DNA of 64,000 bases from Nitrososphaerota archaeon. GTDB lineage: Archaea; Thermoproteota; Nitrososphaeria; Nitrososphaerales; Gagatemarchaeaceae. The notes beneath the pieces were generated by a model, which worked only from the letters and a program-made list of their open reading frames with translations, was not told the origin of the DNA and ran no database searches. The position numbers were made by a program, and so were the translations under genes. Shown here one piece after another: positions 27,771 through 36,583 of the stretch (within the stretch, counting starts at the first letter, position 1; the number at the start of each line of letters is the position of its first letter). Location: positions 62,001 through 126,000 of the forward strand of contig JACQFN010000008.1 of the NCBI GenBank assembly GCA_016200045.1. Reading direction: 5' to 3'.

Positions 27771-29501
27771 TCAGGTGAAGGTCTTGAGGACCGAGGCCAG
27801 CTCCTTGGAATAGCCTTCGATGTTGCCAGCCCCCAGGTCCCATGCGACCCCAGCTGCCCGGAAGAGCTCCGGGAGGGGCCGCGAACCCCCTAAGGAGAGA
27901 GCGCCCTTGTACGCCTCGATCGCTCCGGTGGGGTCTCCTCTGTAACGGAGCCATATGCCAAGGGCGCCGAGGTTCGCTATCCCGTACTCTATGTAGTAGA
28001 GTGGAAACTGGAAGAGATGGAGCTGCCTTTGCCACCTGAAGCGGAGGGACCTGTCGAACCCCTCGTAGCTCTCCATCCCCGAGAACCGCCTGAAGATCCT
28101 TGCCCATGCCTCTGACCTCTCCTCGTGGGTGTGCGAGGGGTGCGTGTAGACCCAGTGCTGGTACGCGTCGATGGTCGCGACCCACGTGAACAGTTTGATT
28201 GACTGGATAACTTCGGTCTTGTTTGAGCGCTTGGCCTCGTCGGGGCCATAGAAGACCCCTTCAAGGTGTTCGCCTCCCATCAGTTCCATCGAGGTCGACG
28301 CCACTTCGGCGAACTCGGTGGGCAGGTTCTGGCCCGAGTTGTAGAAGGGCAGGCCAGCCGCCCGCATCAGGAAACTGTGCGAGCTGTGCCCGGATTCGTG
28401 GAGAAGGGTCCTGACGTCGTTGTCCCTCTTTGCGGCGTTCATGAATATGAAGGGAAGCCGCACCTCGGAGAAATCGTCTTGGTATCCCCCCGGAGCCTTC
28501 CCCTTCCTGCTCTCCAGGTCGAGGAGCTCTAGCTCGACCATCCTGGAAAAGAAGCCGGAGAGCTGCGGGTCTACCCTTCCTATTACCTTCGAACACCCGG
28601 CGACAAGCTCCGAGACGTCGTTGAAGGGCGAGAGGGGAGGGCGGCCCTCGGGGTCGACGTGGATGTCCCAGGGCATGAGCCTGTCGACCCCCATCTTCTC
28701 CAGCCGTTCCTCGTCGATCTTCCCGCTCAGCGGGACGAAGTACTTCTCCACCGCGTCGTGGAACCTGGAGCAGTCCTCGGGGGTGTAGTCGAACCTGTTC
28801 CTCTGCCTGAACGCGTACCGAACGTAGTTGTCGAACCCTGCGTTCCTCGCCGCCTGGTCGCGGAGGCGGACCATCCCGTCGTAGATCAAGTCGAGCTTCT
28901 CGCTGTCGGCGAGGAGCCGGTCCTGTGTCATTCGCCAAGCCTGCTCTCGCACTCCCCTGTCGGTCTCCTCAAGGAACCTGGACATCTGCTGGATTGTCCG
29001 CTCCTCGCCGCGAAAAGTGACCGTCATCGCTCCGATGGTGCTCTGGTACTGCTCGGCCAGCTCGGCGTCCTTCCTCTCCAGCTCCACGTTCTCTTCTCTG
29101 AATATCGAGGCGGCCGTCTCCCTCACCCTGTCCGTCGTTCTGTAGGATTCACCCGGGAGTTCCCTTCGGGGGGATGCGCCCACGTATTTCTTCAGCAGGT
29201 CGAAGCTCGCGAGCTTGATCTTGGGCTCCATGTCCCGTATGTAGGAAAGGTATGCCTGTCGGTACTCCGCGTCGTCGGTCTGCCTCGTGTTATTGACGAA
29301 CGCCAGGGTCTTCCTCTCGTAAATGACTGCGTTCAACTCGTCTTCATCGGCCATCCATCCCTCCAGGTCGTCCCTCGTCCTGAGATCCCTCTCGTTCAGT
29401 GATTGGAATTGCCGCGAGAGCTCCTCCCAGGTGAAGGCCATTCCCGCCGGAACGAATTTCCGCGGAAACTCTCTAGGGAGCTTCGTGTAGTCGAAGACCA
29501 C
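27771..29501 (-). CDS. pepF: Oligoendopeptidase F-type M3 metallopeptidase
   Basis: A 576-residue zinc peptidase of family M3. The zinc site is His368-Glu369-x2-His372 in LLHESGHSSHSF, and the third ligand lies in the helix EFAEVASTSMELM about 25 residues on. The N-terminal helical domain and the conserved end (WQRQLHLFQFPLYYIEYGIA) match oligoendopeptidase F, which cleaves cytoplasmic peptides of 7-17 residues. No signal sequence. GTG start. The convergent Ftr1-like gene ends 14 bases away. Confidence 0.93.
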   Translation of the reverse strand: MVFDYTKLPREFPRKFVPAGMAFTWEELSRQFQSLNERDLRTRDDLEGWMADEDELNAVIYERKTLAFVNNTRQTDDAEYRQAYLSYIRDMEPKIKLASFDLLKKYVGASPRRELPGESYRTTDRVRETAASIFREENVELERKDAELAEQYQSTIGAMTVTFRGEERTIQQMSRFLEETDRGVREQAWRMTQDRLLADSEKLDLIYDGMVRLRDQAARNAGFDNYVRYAFRQRNRFDYTPEDCSRFHDAVEKYFVPLSGKIDEERLEKMGVDRLMPWDIHVDPEGRPPLSPFNDVSELVAGCSKVIGRVDPQLSGFFSRMVELELLDLESRKGKAPGGYQDDFSEVRLPFIFMNAAKRDNDVRTLLHESGHSSHSFLMRAAGLPFYNSGQNLPTEFAEVASTSMELMGGEHLEGVFYGPDEAKRSNKTEVIQSIKLFTWVATIDAYQHWVYTHPSHTHEERSEAWARIFRRFSGMESYEGFDRSLRFRWQRQLHLFQFPLYYIEYGIANLGALGIWLRYRGDPTGAIEAYKGALSLGGSRPLPELFRAAGVAWDLGAGNIEGYSKELASVLKTFT

Positions 29502-29676
29502 GTCAGTCCACGATGTCGTTCACGATCGTCGATTACTTATGCTTCTTCCCGACCCGACTCCTAGGAAGGCCGACCCTCCTCAATCGGACTTCAGAGGGAA
29601 CTGATCCCGTGGAATTGATGCCACGGCCGGGAATATTAATCCTCGGGTGCAAGTTCCCGGCGGTACCAATGCCCTA

Positions 29677-29743
29677 GGTGAAATTGTTTAGGGATTCGAC
29701 CCCGACCTGCATCGGAGTGTTAGGAGCCCGACGGAACCCGGAG
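29677..29743 (-). repeat. tRNA-3'-end-like composite repeat, copy B
   Basis: This is homologous to copy A (19836-19902), again with two tRNA-tail-like pieces on the minus strand, more decayed: the T loop reads GTCGAAT and the final acceptor part is lost. It begins 176 bases after the stop of the Hint-domain gene. The rest of the 417-base gap (29502-29918) shows no gene. Confidence 0.55.
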
Positions 29744-29918
29744 CATTTTTGTCGCTAAAATCGGTTACGGTTCAACGGGTTCGATACCAAATGGAATTGA
29801 ACGTGAACTGGCCTCTGTCATGAATCGGCAGCGTCCACTTTGAGCCCGGTCATTTCCCGGCACCATCCGATGGTGGGTCCAAGAAACCCAATTGACAAAC
29901 CCAGATCAAAGCCACTTC

Positions 29919-30509
29919 CTATTTCGGACAGGGACACAACAAGTTGGCGATGTAATTGTTCCCGTTTGTGGTTCGCAAATCGAAGACCACGAAGTCCCCC
30001 GTGAGGACCTGCAGGCTCGTTATCGTCACCCAGGATTTTGACGCAGGTTCGTACAGTTGCATCCCGACCTTGAGTTGGCCGATGTCAATGTTCCTTTGGG
30101 TGCCGTTTTGCATCCTAGCATAGATCAGTTGCTCACCCAAACCACTGATGCGAAGCGTGCCGTTATTGATGTCCAAGACTTTGTGGACCAGTAGAGCCTT
30201 GTTGCTGGCAACGGTGGTCGTGGACAATGATCCGGTCCTCGTGTTGTAAGAAAGCACATGGTCCCCCGCCTTCAGGTTCTGCACAGGCGCCTGAGTACCG
30301 TTGGCAAGGGTGATCAGGGTCCCGTTCAGGACACAACCGCCACCGCCACCGCCCCCACTGTTTGAATAGAAGTAGGCTGTGATTGTTCCAGGTCCCTTTA
30401 TCGTTGCCGTGGTCCCCGAGCTTTGTGGGTTTGCAAAGGTAATCAAACTGGTGCTAGAACCCCAAGAAGAGAACGTGTAACCACTGGCTTGCGTGGCTGA
30501 AATCCACAC
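29919..30509 (-). CDS. Surface protein, C-terminal part with Hint domain
   Basis: This frame continues the protein at 30443-32143. After a beta-rich repeat (GSNIWYGAGSAVWISATQASGYTF) and a run of seven glycines comes a Hint (hedgehog/intein) fold: it begins with the nucleophile Cys in GCVLNGTLITLANG, followed by VQNLKAGDHVLSYN, and ends FDLRTTNGNNYIAN. The block-B TxxH motif is not seen and there is no C-extein, since only six residues follow NYIAN. Autocleavage as in hedgehog proteins, giving a modified N-terminal part, is possible but not assured. The first residues in this frame shadow the upstream one; the true join is near 30560. Confidence 0.7.
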   Translation of the reverse strand: MWISATQASGYTFSSWGSSTSLITFANPQSSGTTATIKGPGTITAYFYSNSGGGGGGGCVLNGTLITLANGTQAPVQNLKAGDHVLSYNTRTGSLSTTTVASNKALLVHKVLDINNGTLRISGLGEQLIYARMQNGTQRNIDIGQLKVGMQLYEPASKSWVTITSLQVLTGDFVVFDLRTTNGNNYIANLLCPCPK

Positions 30510-32143
30510 TGCTGACCCGGCCCCATACCAGATGTTACTTCCAGAGGGCGAAGAGTTGACCCGCTGCCCGCTGGGCTAACAGCGTACGAGACCTGATAGC
30601 TCGAGGTCACCAGTTTGGCTCCCATCAGAGGAACATGGCCACTTAGTCCGTTGGAAAGCGAATAATAAGCCGTCCCCACTGATGCGTCGAAGTCAGTCTT
30701 TGTCCTCAGTGGGCTGTCGAATCCTACTGACGCTCGAGTATCCGAAACTGATGTGCTTGTTAATCCCCCGGCGAGAGACAGGGCCATCCAAGCCGGGATT
30801 GCTAAGCCACCTGAAGCCCAAGACAAGATTGCGCCGATGTCAATCCCAACATTGATCCATTGTGTGTTTGACTGTGCGTAGGTGCCCACTAAACTGTCAC
30901 TCTGGACATAATTCAGAGGCCCGGACAAGGGATTTCCCTGCCCCGTTACGGTTTCATACATGACAGACGGATAATACGATTGGACGTTACTTATCCACGG
31001 AGGCAGTCCGGTTTGGGACCCCCCCTGGACTGTGCCCCCGCTAGTGAGCACATTGACGACCCCGACGTCATATTGTTGGTTTCCTGTATCACTGTTTATT
31101 ACACAAAAGGCCTCACAAAAGTATTCTTCGAACTCCTCGCCTTCAACTTGGCCCAAGAAATAGATGTAGGTTGAACCAATGGTGCCTGGGGATATCCCGG
31201 ACGACCAGATTCCACCTGAAGTCACCGTGTTGGACCATGACGCACTCCCGGCCTGATAGGTAATTTGATTCTGTGAAGCGCTGCTGAGTTGAGCTCCAGT
31301 GACAAGTCCCACATTTAGCGAAGATGTGCTACTGGAAGTTATTGATTCGGCCAATGTTCCATAGGCGAGACTCCCTGATGGGACAGTAAGCCAGACAGTC
31401 CCCACCTTTCCGCACGTGGTGGTGCTGGTGCATGTGCTAGGGTATACGACATCCGTGGTTGTTATGGGTTTCCAGTAATAGCAAAAGAGGTAGGTCTGAG
31501 TGCATGGAAAGGCAGCACAGTCGCCTGTGCAAGGCGTAGGTAAACTGTTGCTGTTTGCGTGAGGACTCCAAGTGTTCGATTCTGACGCCGATGTCTCGCT
31601 AGTTGACCAACTTCCAATCGCTCCAGAAGAAGCTTCAATCGGTAAATTCAGATTCCTAGAAAGGTCAAGCCTACCAAATGCTCTTGCCAGCTTATTTGAA
31701 GTGCCATCGAGAGCCGTCAGGGGAACGGAAGTTTGGTTAAAGTGTTGTCCCGTCGAGTCGACGTAAGTTAGGAATATGAGAATGTTTGGATGACTGTAGG
31801 CATATTCGGCGCCTTTGACCTCCTTCCAAGAGTCAGCGAGGTGGCGCGCTACCGTCAGGTTCGAGAATGTTGCCTGACCACTCCTATTGGTTATTGCCGA
31901 AAACACTTGAGTGAACCCGTAACCCTCAGATTGAGGGGCCGGAACAAAGCCTTGGGCGGTGACATCGGCCAAGGGGGATTGATGCTGATCTGTCACTTGC
32001 AGACTGATACCTACGACGGAGCCTGGAGGTGGTTGGCCCTGATTGGACCAATTGGTGAAGACGGAATTCGGTACGCCCGTCTGGAACAAAAGAAGAAGAG
32101 CCGCAACAACGAAGAGTTTATTCGACCCGTCTGCCGAACTCAC
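30443..32143 (-). CDS. Surface protein, N-terminal part
   Basis: About 520 residues of secreted, Ser/Thr/Gly-rich sequence after an N-terminal hydrophobic segment (residues 8-22). It includes an Ig-like or carboxypeptidase-regulatory-like segment (GISLQVTDQHQSPLADVT), several cysteine pairs (PCTGDCAAFPCTQTYLFC) and a hydrophobic stretch (IGAILSWASGGLAIPAWMAL). The family is unknown. Sense is lost after YAVSPAGSG at about 30560, where adding one base to the run of three C restores the frame at 29919-30509, so the two form one gene of about 720 residues. Confidence 0.65.
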   Translation of the reverse strand: MSSADGSNKLFVVAALLLLFQTGVPNSVFTNWSNQGQPPPGSVVGISLQVTDQHQSPLADVTAQGFVPAPQSEGYGFTQVFSAITNRSGQATFSNLTVARHLADSWKEVKGAEYAYSHPNILIFLTYVDSTGQHFNQTSVPLTALDGTSNKLARAFGRLDLSRNLNLPIEASSGAIGSWSTSETSASESNTWSPHANSNSLPTPCTGDCAAFPCTQTYLFCYYWKPITTTDVVYPSTCTSTTTCGKVGTVWLTVPSGSLAYGTLAESITSSSTSSLNVGLVTGAQLSSASQNQITYQAGSASWSNTVTSGGIWSSGISPGTIGSTYIYFLGQVEGEEFEEYFCEAFCVINSDTGNQQYDVGVVNVLTSGGTVQGGSQTGLPPWISNVQSYYPSVMYETVTGQGNPLSGPLNYVQSDSLVGTYAQSNTQWINVGIDIGAILSWASGGLAIPAWMALSLAGGLTSTSVSDTRASVGFDSPLRTKTDFDASVGTAYYSLSNGLSGHVPLMGAKLVTSSYQVSYAVSPAGSGSTLRPLEVTSGMGPGQQCGFQPRKPVVTRSLLGVLAPV

Positions 32144-32178
32144 GACTTCACATGATAATTTCCTCTCATATTTAGTGC

Positions 32179-33513
32179 TTATCCAAGACTCTTTCCATTG
32201 ACACCGTAGAGGGTAGACCCATCAGAGAACACGAGGAACTCGCTGGCAACTCCCAGCGCATAATAGCCCGGTAATGACGGATCGGTCCATGGTGGTGACA
32301 CCCAAGGTCGGTACTGTCTGTACCATCCTGCGCGACCGTCCGTCGCATTCACGATCGCAAAGGCACCGCTGTACAGAGTACCACTCGAATAATACAGATG
32401 GCTGTTGTCCTCCTCCAGAAATACCCAGCCATCAGACAATGGGATCAAGGAGATTGCATTGATTGACGACTCGTTCTGAACTAAGAAGGACCAAAGGGGA
32501 CTTCCGTCTTTGGAATAGGCGACAACTCCAACATTGTTTGAGACCATTAGCTTGTCCTGGATTACACTGACCACGTCTGCCGAACCAAACGTCTGCACGA
32601 CGGCATGGGCACTGAAATTGGTCACAAGCTCTCGGTCTGTCAGCCTTACCCCGTATACTCTGGGGTAATTCATCGTTCTTTCGAGGTAGTAAAAGGTTCT
32701 GTTCATGAAGGGAGAGCTAAGTGAGAGAATTGAACAACAGCTTTCAGGCACCCCACTCCCCGGCAAGAAGCCTTCGTACCCAATAGTCCCGTTTGTCATT
32801 AGCTCGACCAAGTAGATCCTTGATTGGTCAGACACTGCCAAAGTGAGCCCTTGCGAATCCGCCTGCAATCCAGGTTCGAAGTTGGCCCAGCCATTCTTCC
32901 CCGGGACCAAGATGGACCTCTCCCAAGCACGTGATCCGTCAATCATTGAAACAGATTCTACGGATAGGACTGTGGAGTTTGCCGGTTGCCCGGAATAGGC
33001 GACCCCGCCCAGAAATAGTGTTCCTCGAAAGCTAGTCGCGAATATGCTGAAAGCAAACCCCCCCGGGATGGGTTCGGTGAAGGTCGAGACCACCCTCCCA
33101 ATCCGTGCATCAAGAGTGGTTGTCCGCAATTCAGAAAGGCTTCCGTTTTGAGTATAGCCTACGAAATGAATCATGCCATCATCATAAAACAGGTTCGTAT
33201 AGAGCGAACAGAGGCCAGACGTATGGATAGAATCCGATGACCACAGCAGAGAGCCGTTCGGTGCCCCTATGGCTACGATTTGATAGGTGCAGTTGCTTTG
33301 ACCAACCGAAACAGGAGTCAAGGACCTGAGGGAGTATACGACTCCGTGCCCCACTAAAGTCTTCAGCTGCACTTGGCCCTTCGGGAGTCGTACCTCCCAG
33401 GCAACTGGGAAGGGAGGAGCTCTCGAATTGATTAACGCGAAGTACGATTCAAGAGGAACTACGATTGTAACTCCCAAGACCAGAGCTAACACAAGAAGGG
33501 TCCGTTTCTTCAT
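32179..33513 (-). CDS. Secreted PQQ-like beta-propeller protein
   Basis: A 444-residue protein with an N-terminal signal or anchor (residues 5-27) and repeats of about 50-60 residues containing GSLLW, GSRAW and DGSPLWSF-type turns, as in PQQ-dehydrogenase-like propellers. No quinone or metal ligands typical of the enzymes stand out, so a structural or binding role at the cell surface is more likely. It ends 35 bases before the surface protein gene begins on the same strand (order on the minus strand: this gene, then the Hint protein). Confidence 0.7.
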   Translation of the reverse strand: MKKRTLLVLALVLGVTIVVPLESYFALINSRAPPFPVAWEVRLPKGQVQLKTLVGHGVVYSLRSLTPVSVGQSNCTYQIVAIGAPNGSLLWSSDSIHTSGLCSLYTNLFYDDGMIHFVGYTQNGSLSELRTTTLDARIGRVVSTFTEPIPGGFAFSIFATSFRGTLFLGGVAYSGQPANSTVLSVESVSMIDGSRAWERSILVPGKNGWANFEPGLQADSQGLTLAVSDQSRIYLVELMTNGTIGYEGFLPGSGVPESCCSILSLSSPFMNRTFYYLERTMNYPRVYGVRLTDRELVTNFSAHAVVQTFGSADVVSVIQDKLMVSNNVGVVAYSKDGSPLWSFLVQNESSINAISLIPLSDGWVFLEEDNSHLYYSSGTLYSGAFAIVNATDGRAGWYRQYRPWVSPPWTDPSLPGYYALGVASEFLVFSDGSTLYGVNGKSLG

Positions 33514-33996
33514 CCGTTCGAATTAATGCCCTCCTTCGTGAAGTGCAATCAAGAACGATTCAACTCTTAGGCGTTCTACTGTAGATTCTTCATTCAAAGT
33601 CCTTTCTTCCTCTTATCCAGTCGAGTCCTCAGGCGACCGTATGAAAGCTTTCTCTCTAAAGACTCAGCATCTGGGATCTTGTAATCCTTCGTGACTAATA
33701 TTCCGCCACGTATGCCGCATCCGTCATGTTCTCATTCATGACCAGAAGTCGGGTTAGAGTGAACATGCGTTCACCCTCATTCCTGAGTCCTCTGCCAGAG
33801 CGATGGCCGAGGATACCTCAAGCTGGTGGAACGAACGATAGCCGAGGCTTACACCCAAATCCTAAAAATCAAATCCTTTACTTTCTAGAAAGCCATGAAG
33901 GGAACCAGTGAGGTCCTTGCGTCCTGATCCCGGGCGAGATTTCGACGAGGTGGTGGAATGCCCCCCAATGCCATGTCCCAGGTTCGGAACCGGTGG

Positions 33997-34066
33997 GACC
34001 CGGTTGGAAGACCGTGTCAGAGGTGGATTTGAATCTAGGTGATCCCAGTTTGAAAACCGTGCTAGA
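33997..34066 (-). repeat. tRNA-like and direct-repeat region, copy C
   Basis: Two imperfect direct repeats of about 26 bases (33997-34022 and 34041-34066; shared core GAAxACCGTG) flank a segment that on the minus strand reads as a tRNA T arm with loop TTCAAAT (CCTAGATTCAAATCCACC). A second tRNA-tail-like piece, GGGTCCCACCGG, lies at 33985-34000. The block starts about 75 bases after the PIN gene stop. The rest of the 628-base gap 33514-34141 has no gene I can support. Confidence 0.5.
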
Positions 34067-34141
34067 TTTCGGTCCAAACCCCAAGAGGTTTGGGACACCG
34101 CGATGGGTAAAAGGTTCAAACCTTCATCACATCGAGCTTCT

Positions 34142-34519
34142 TCATACCACGTATTCCACGCCGCTCAGACCCCGGAAAGTCTTGTCTCCTGTCAGGAATC
34201 TAATCGCCAACTTTCGAGAGAGGAAGTATCCGAGGGCGTCAGCGTAGGAAATATTGCGACCTGCCCGCTTGAGTTCTAGTCTGGTCTTCATAGAACCGGC
34301 TATGTCCTCCAGCCCGAAGTCGATGAGGTACTTGGAGAACGTGTCCAAGATGTCGGACGCTGCCTTGGAGTCGAACTGCTCCAGAGACCGATAGAATACT
34401 TCTAGCAGGTTGAGTTTCGTCAGGACGCCGTCGTTCTTCTCGAAATACTCTTTGTAGGCTTGGTTACCGCTTGTGAACGCTAGAACCGCGTAGCTGTCGT
34501 AGAAGAAGCGAGCTGGCAT
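34142..34519 (-). CDS. PIN-domain toxin (VapC-like)
   Basis: A 125-residue PIN-fold ribonuclease with the four acidic positions of the family: Asp8 (FYDSYA), Glu40 (NLLEVFY), Asp94 (SYADALGY) and Asp112 (LTGDKTF). These bind Mg2+ and cut RNA, in VapC proteins usually tRNA. It starts directly after the AbrB-type gene (no gap), the standard antitoxin-toxin order. The pair is in accessory DNA next to repeats, so it may stabilise an integrated region. Confidence 0.9.
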   Translation of the reverse strand: MPARFFYDSYAVLAFTSGNQAYKEYFEKNDGVLTKLNLLEVFYRSLEQFDSKAASDILDTFSKYLIDFGLEDIAGSMKTRLELKRAGRNISYADALGYFLSRKLAIRFLTGDKTFRGLSGVEYVV

Positions 34520-34726
34520 TCAGCGCCAGTCCTTCCTCATGGCGTCTTTCTGAGATTGCAGGTCCTTGAACGGGTATCTTCCGAAGAGGCGTTCTATCTC
34601 CACGGCCTTCCTTACCGATATCTCGACGATCTCGCCCTCCCTCAGCCCTTCTTTCTCGACGATTTCTTTAGGGACGACTACGCCATAGGAGTTTCCCCAC
34701 TTCTTCAGCTTGGATTTGGCCTGCAT
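34520..34726 (-). CDS. AbrB-type antitoxin
   Basis: A 68-residue protein. Residues 1-45 form an AbrB/MazE swapped-hairpin DNA-binding domain (KLKKWGNSYGVVVPKEIVEK and EGEIVEISVRK), and the C-terminal arm (LFGRYPFKDLQSQKDAMRKD) would wrap the PIN toxin. It is expected to repress its own promoter; a perfect palindrome lies one base ahead of its ATG. Confidence 0.88.
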   Translation of the reverse strand: MQAKSKLKKWGNSYGVVVPKEIVEKEGLREGEIVEISVRKAVEIERLFGRYPFKDLQSQKDAMRKDWR

Positions 34727-34727
34727 G

Positions 34728-34743
34728 GTTATACATGTATAAC
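34728..34743 (-). promoter_or_regulatory. 16-base perfect palindrome, likely antitoxin operator
   Basis: GTTATACATGTATAAC is a perfect inverted repeat ending one base before the antitoxin ATG. An AT-rich box, ATTTATTA on the minus strand at about 34753-34760, lies some 27-34 bases from the start codon, so the palindrome covers the predicted transcription start. Binding of the AbrB dimer there would block initiation. The operator role is inferred from position. Confidence 0.65.
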
Positions 34744-34977
34744 TTCCTGCTAATAAATCTTCTAGTGAAGCTCACAATCTTGCGGTCGCCGGGACGACCG
34801 AACTACATGTAGGTCGGAAATTCTGCCCAATCAAGGTTCTTTTTCGTTCGGAGCCGCAGTCTCTAAAACCCTGCATGTAGTGTGGGAGGTAGGACCAAGA
34901 GTATCAAGAAGAGCAAAAAGGAACCTTTCTCCGCTTAAATAACGGCCGGTTAACGCGACCGGCTCGACGCCTCTAAC

Positions 34978-35460
34978 ATGCAAGGCTCCTCCTCTGAGGT
35001 CGCTCCAAACTCTCCCGTGGCTAAAACAAAGAAACCAAGGGCCCGATTGATCGCCATGGGCTTGGGCATTGTTGAAGGAGGGTACTTCGGTTTCTATCAC
35101 GGATACAACGAAGCGGTACAGGGAAGCGTTGCAACACCAGCTCCTCTTGTCCCATTCTGTGCAGTCCAGCCCCCGGGAAACTGTTCTCCTGCAATCTCAC
35201 TGATGCCCACATTCTTCCTTGCTGGTAGTATTACGATTCTAATTACCATCGCATTCTTGGCTTGGTTGGTGTTGTTTTTCTGGAGGGCTCCCACAACCTC
35301 TCTGAGGGCTCCGTTGGTCCTCTTTCTCTTTTCGGTGGTCTTACTGCTTTCCGGAGGGGGTGGCCTTGGGCCCGTTCTGGGATGGATTGGCTCAGCAGTT
35401 GCGACCCGTGGAGCTATACTTGCAAGACGAGCGGAGCCTTCTGTCCAATCAAGCTCGTAA
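34978..35460 (+). CDS. Membrane protein of unknown function
   Basis: A 160-residue protein with a basic N terminus and membrane segments at about residues 25-42 (weak), 77-98 and 108-135. The external loop contains two cysteines (PFCAVQPPGNCSP). No family recognised. A TATA-like TTAAATAAC at 34936-34944 lies about 35 bases upstream, which supports transcription. Confidence 0.55.
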   Translation: MQGSSSEVAPNSPVAKTKKPRARLIAMGLGIVEGGYFGFYHGYNEAVQGSVATPAPLVPFCAVQPPGNCSPAISLMPTFFLAGSITILITIAFLAWLVLFFWRAPTTSLRAPLVLFLFSVVLLLSGGGGLGPVLGWIGSAVATRGAILARRAEPSVQSSS

Positions 35461-35690
35461 GGTCGCGTGCGCGAACCAAACAGCGGCGCCATGCCCTTTC
35501 TTGGGAATCCGTTATTAGGCCCCTTTCAGAAGTGGGTCGAAGTCTCCTGATTTTGACGACGTTTCTCATGTAGATTCCTATGCGGACCCTGGGACTTCCA
35601 CCCGAGTTTCTCCCAAGAAAGCTGCCAAAATGGAAATGGCTAGATTTGCGGCTCTATTGATGAGCAGAGGTCAAATTGGGGTATTACTAG

Positions 35691-35737
35691 GCGGGCCCGG
35701 TGGGGTCCGCCCCTAAGCAGGTCCGGAAAGTGGATCC
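35691..35737 (-). repeat. 47-base tRNA-tail-like repeat, copy D
   Basis: This is the same as copy E (36584-36630) at 42 of 47 positions by hand alignment. On the minus strand it ends CCCACCGGGCCCGC, exactly the acceptor end also present at 44828-44841 beside the integrase. The other half carries GGTCCGGAAAGTGGAT on the plus strand, shared with copy H. It starts 93 bases after the stop of the small secreted protein gene at 35830. The remaining bases of 35461-35829 hold no gene. Confidence 0.75.
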
Positions 35738-35829
35738 TAAAACAAGCTTGAGTCAACCTTGTCCTTGATTCACTCCTCTTTGGCATCCTAGGATATCGTC
35801 TCTTAATCCGAAATGGGGTTCCTTCGCGG

Positions 35830-36210
35830 TTATTCTGTGCCGAGAGTGATGTTCGCGCATGGCGAACCGCACTGGTTGACCACGTGGAATACGGTGTCGA
35901 TTGCAGGCTCTGTGGTGACCCATTTGGTGTGGTTTGTTAGGATGAGCACTACTGTGAGGTTATGAGACTGAAAGAGACAAGTGACATGGCCTCCGAGTAC
36001 TGCTGTGACTGCTACATTCCACTGAACTTGTTTGCCTGAGGCTGAAGAGAAGCAAGATCCGTCTCCGGTCCCACTACTCGTGCTTTTGGATTGCCCAGAT
36101 GCGCCCAACCATGACCCAAGGAATACAAAGCCCATTGCACCGACTACGACCACGATGGTCACCAGCAGAGCAACGGCCGTTCTTCCTATTGCTCTGCGCC
36201 TCGTTAACAT
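35830..36210 (-). CDS. Small secreted or membrane-anchored protein
   Basis: A 126-residue protein with an N-terminal membrane anchor (residues 12-34) and an extracellular beta-rich part with four cysteines, likely two disulfides. No family recognised. It is one of several single-gene units coding secreted proteins that are followed by a tRNA-tail-like repeat. Confidence 0.55.
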   Translation of the reverse strand: MLTRRRAIGRTAVALLVTIVVVVGAMGFVFLGSWLGASGQSKSTSSGTGDGSCFSSASGKQVQWNVAVTAVLGGHVTCLFQSHNLTVVLILTNHTKWVTTEPAIDTVFHVVNQCGSPCANITLGTE

Positions 36211-36583
36211 GTAGTACCTGTGTTTGGAATGGCTTCTTGCGATTAGTACTTTGTCCGAACGGGATATGCTGTCCTCTGCATGTCAGTACCTTGTAACGTG
36301 AGAATGTCTGGTTCTAACGTTCAGAAGGTTTGTTCTATGCGCTACAATTTGACACTTCTCGAAGAGGGTGATGAGGTTGTCCGCCTTCAAGGCTCGGTCC
36401 TGTCGTTGTGCCTTGGGGATATGTGACTGACATGCAAATTCTGCGTGTTTTCCCGGTTTGGAATGGTCCAACTCCAGGGCTTTGAAAAGTTGATTTCATG
36501 GTAGGAAGGACGTGGATCAATGACAATAGGTGTTCTATCTTGATAGCTCATTGCCTGTAGGCGTGCCTGTCTTTTGAGAGCAA
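36211..36583. other. Non-coding interval
   Basis: I see no supportable gene here. Short frames on both strands lack promoters and protein-like composition. It separates the small secreted protein gene from repeat copy E. Confidence 0.4.
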
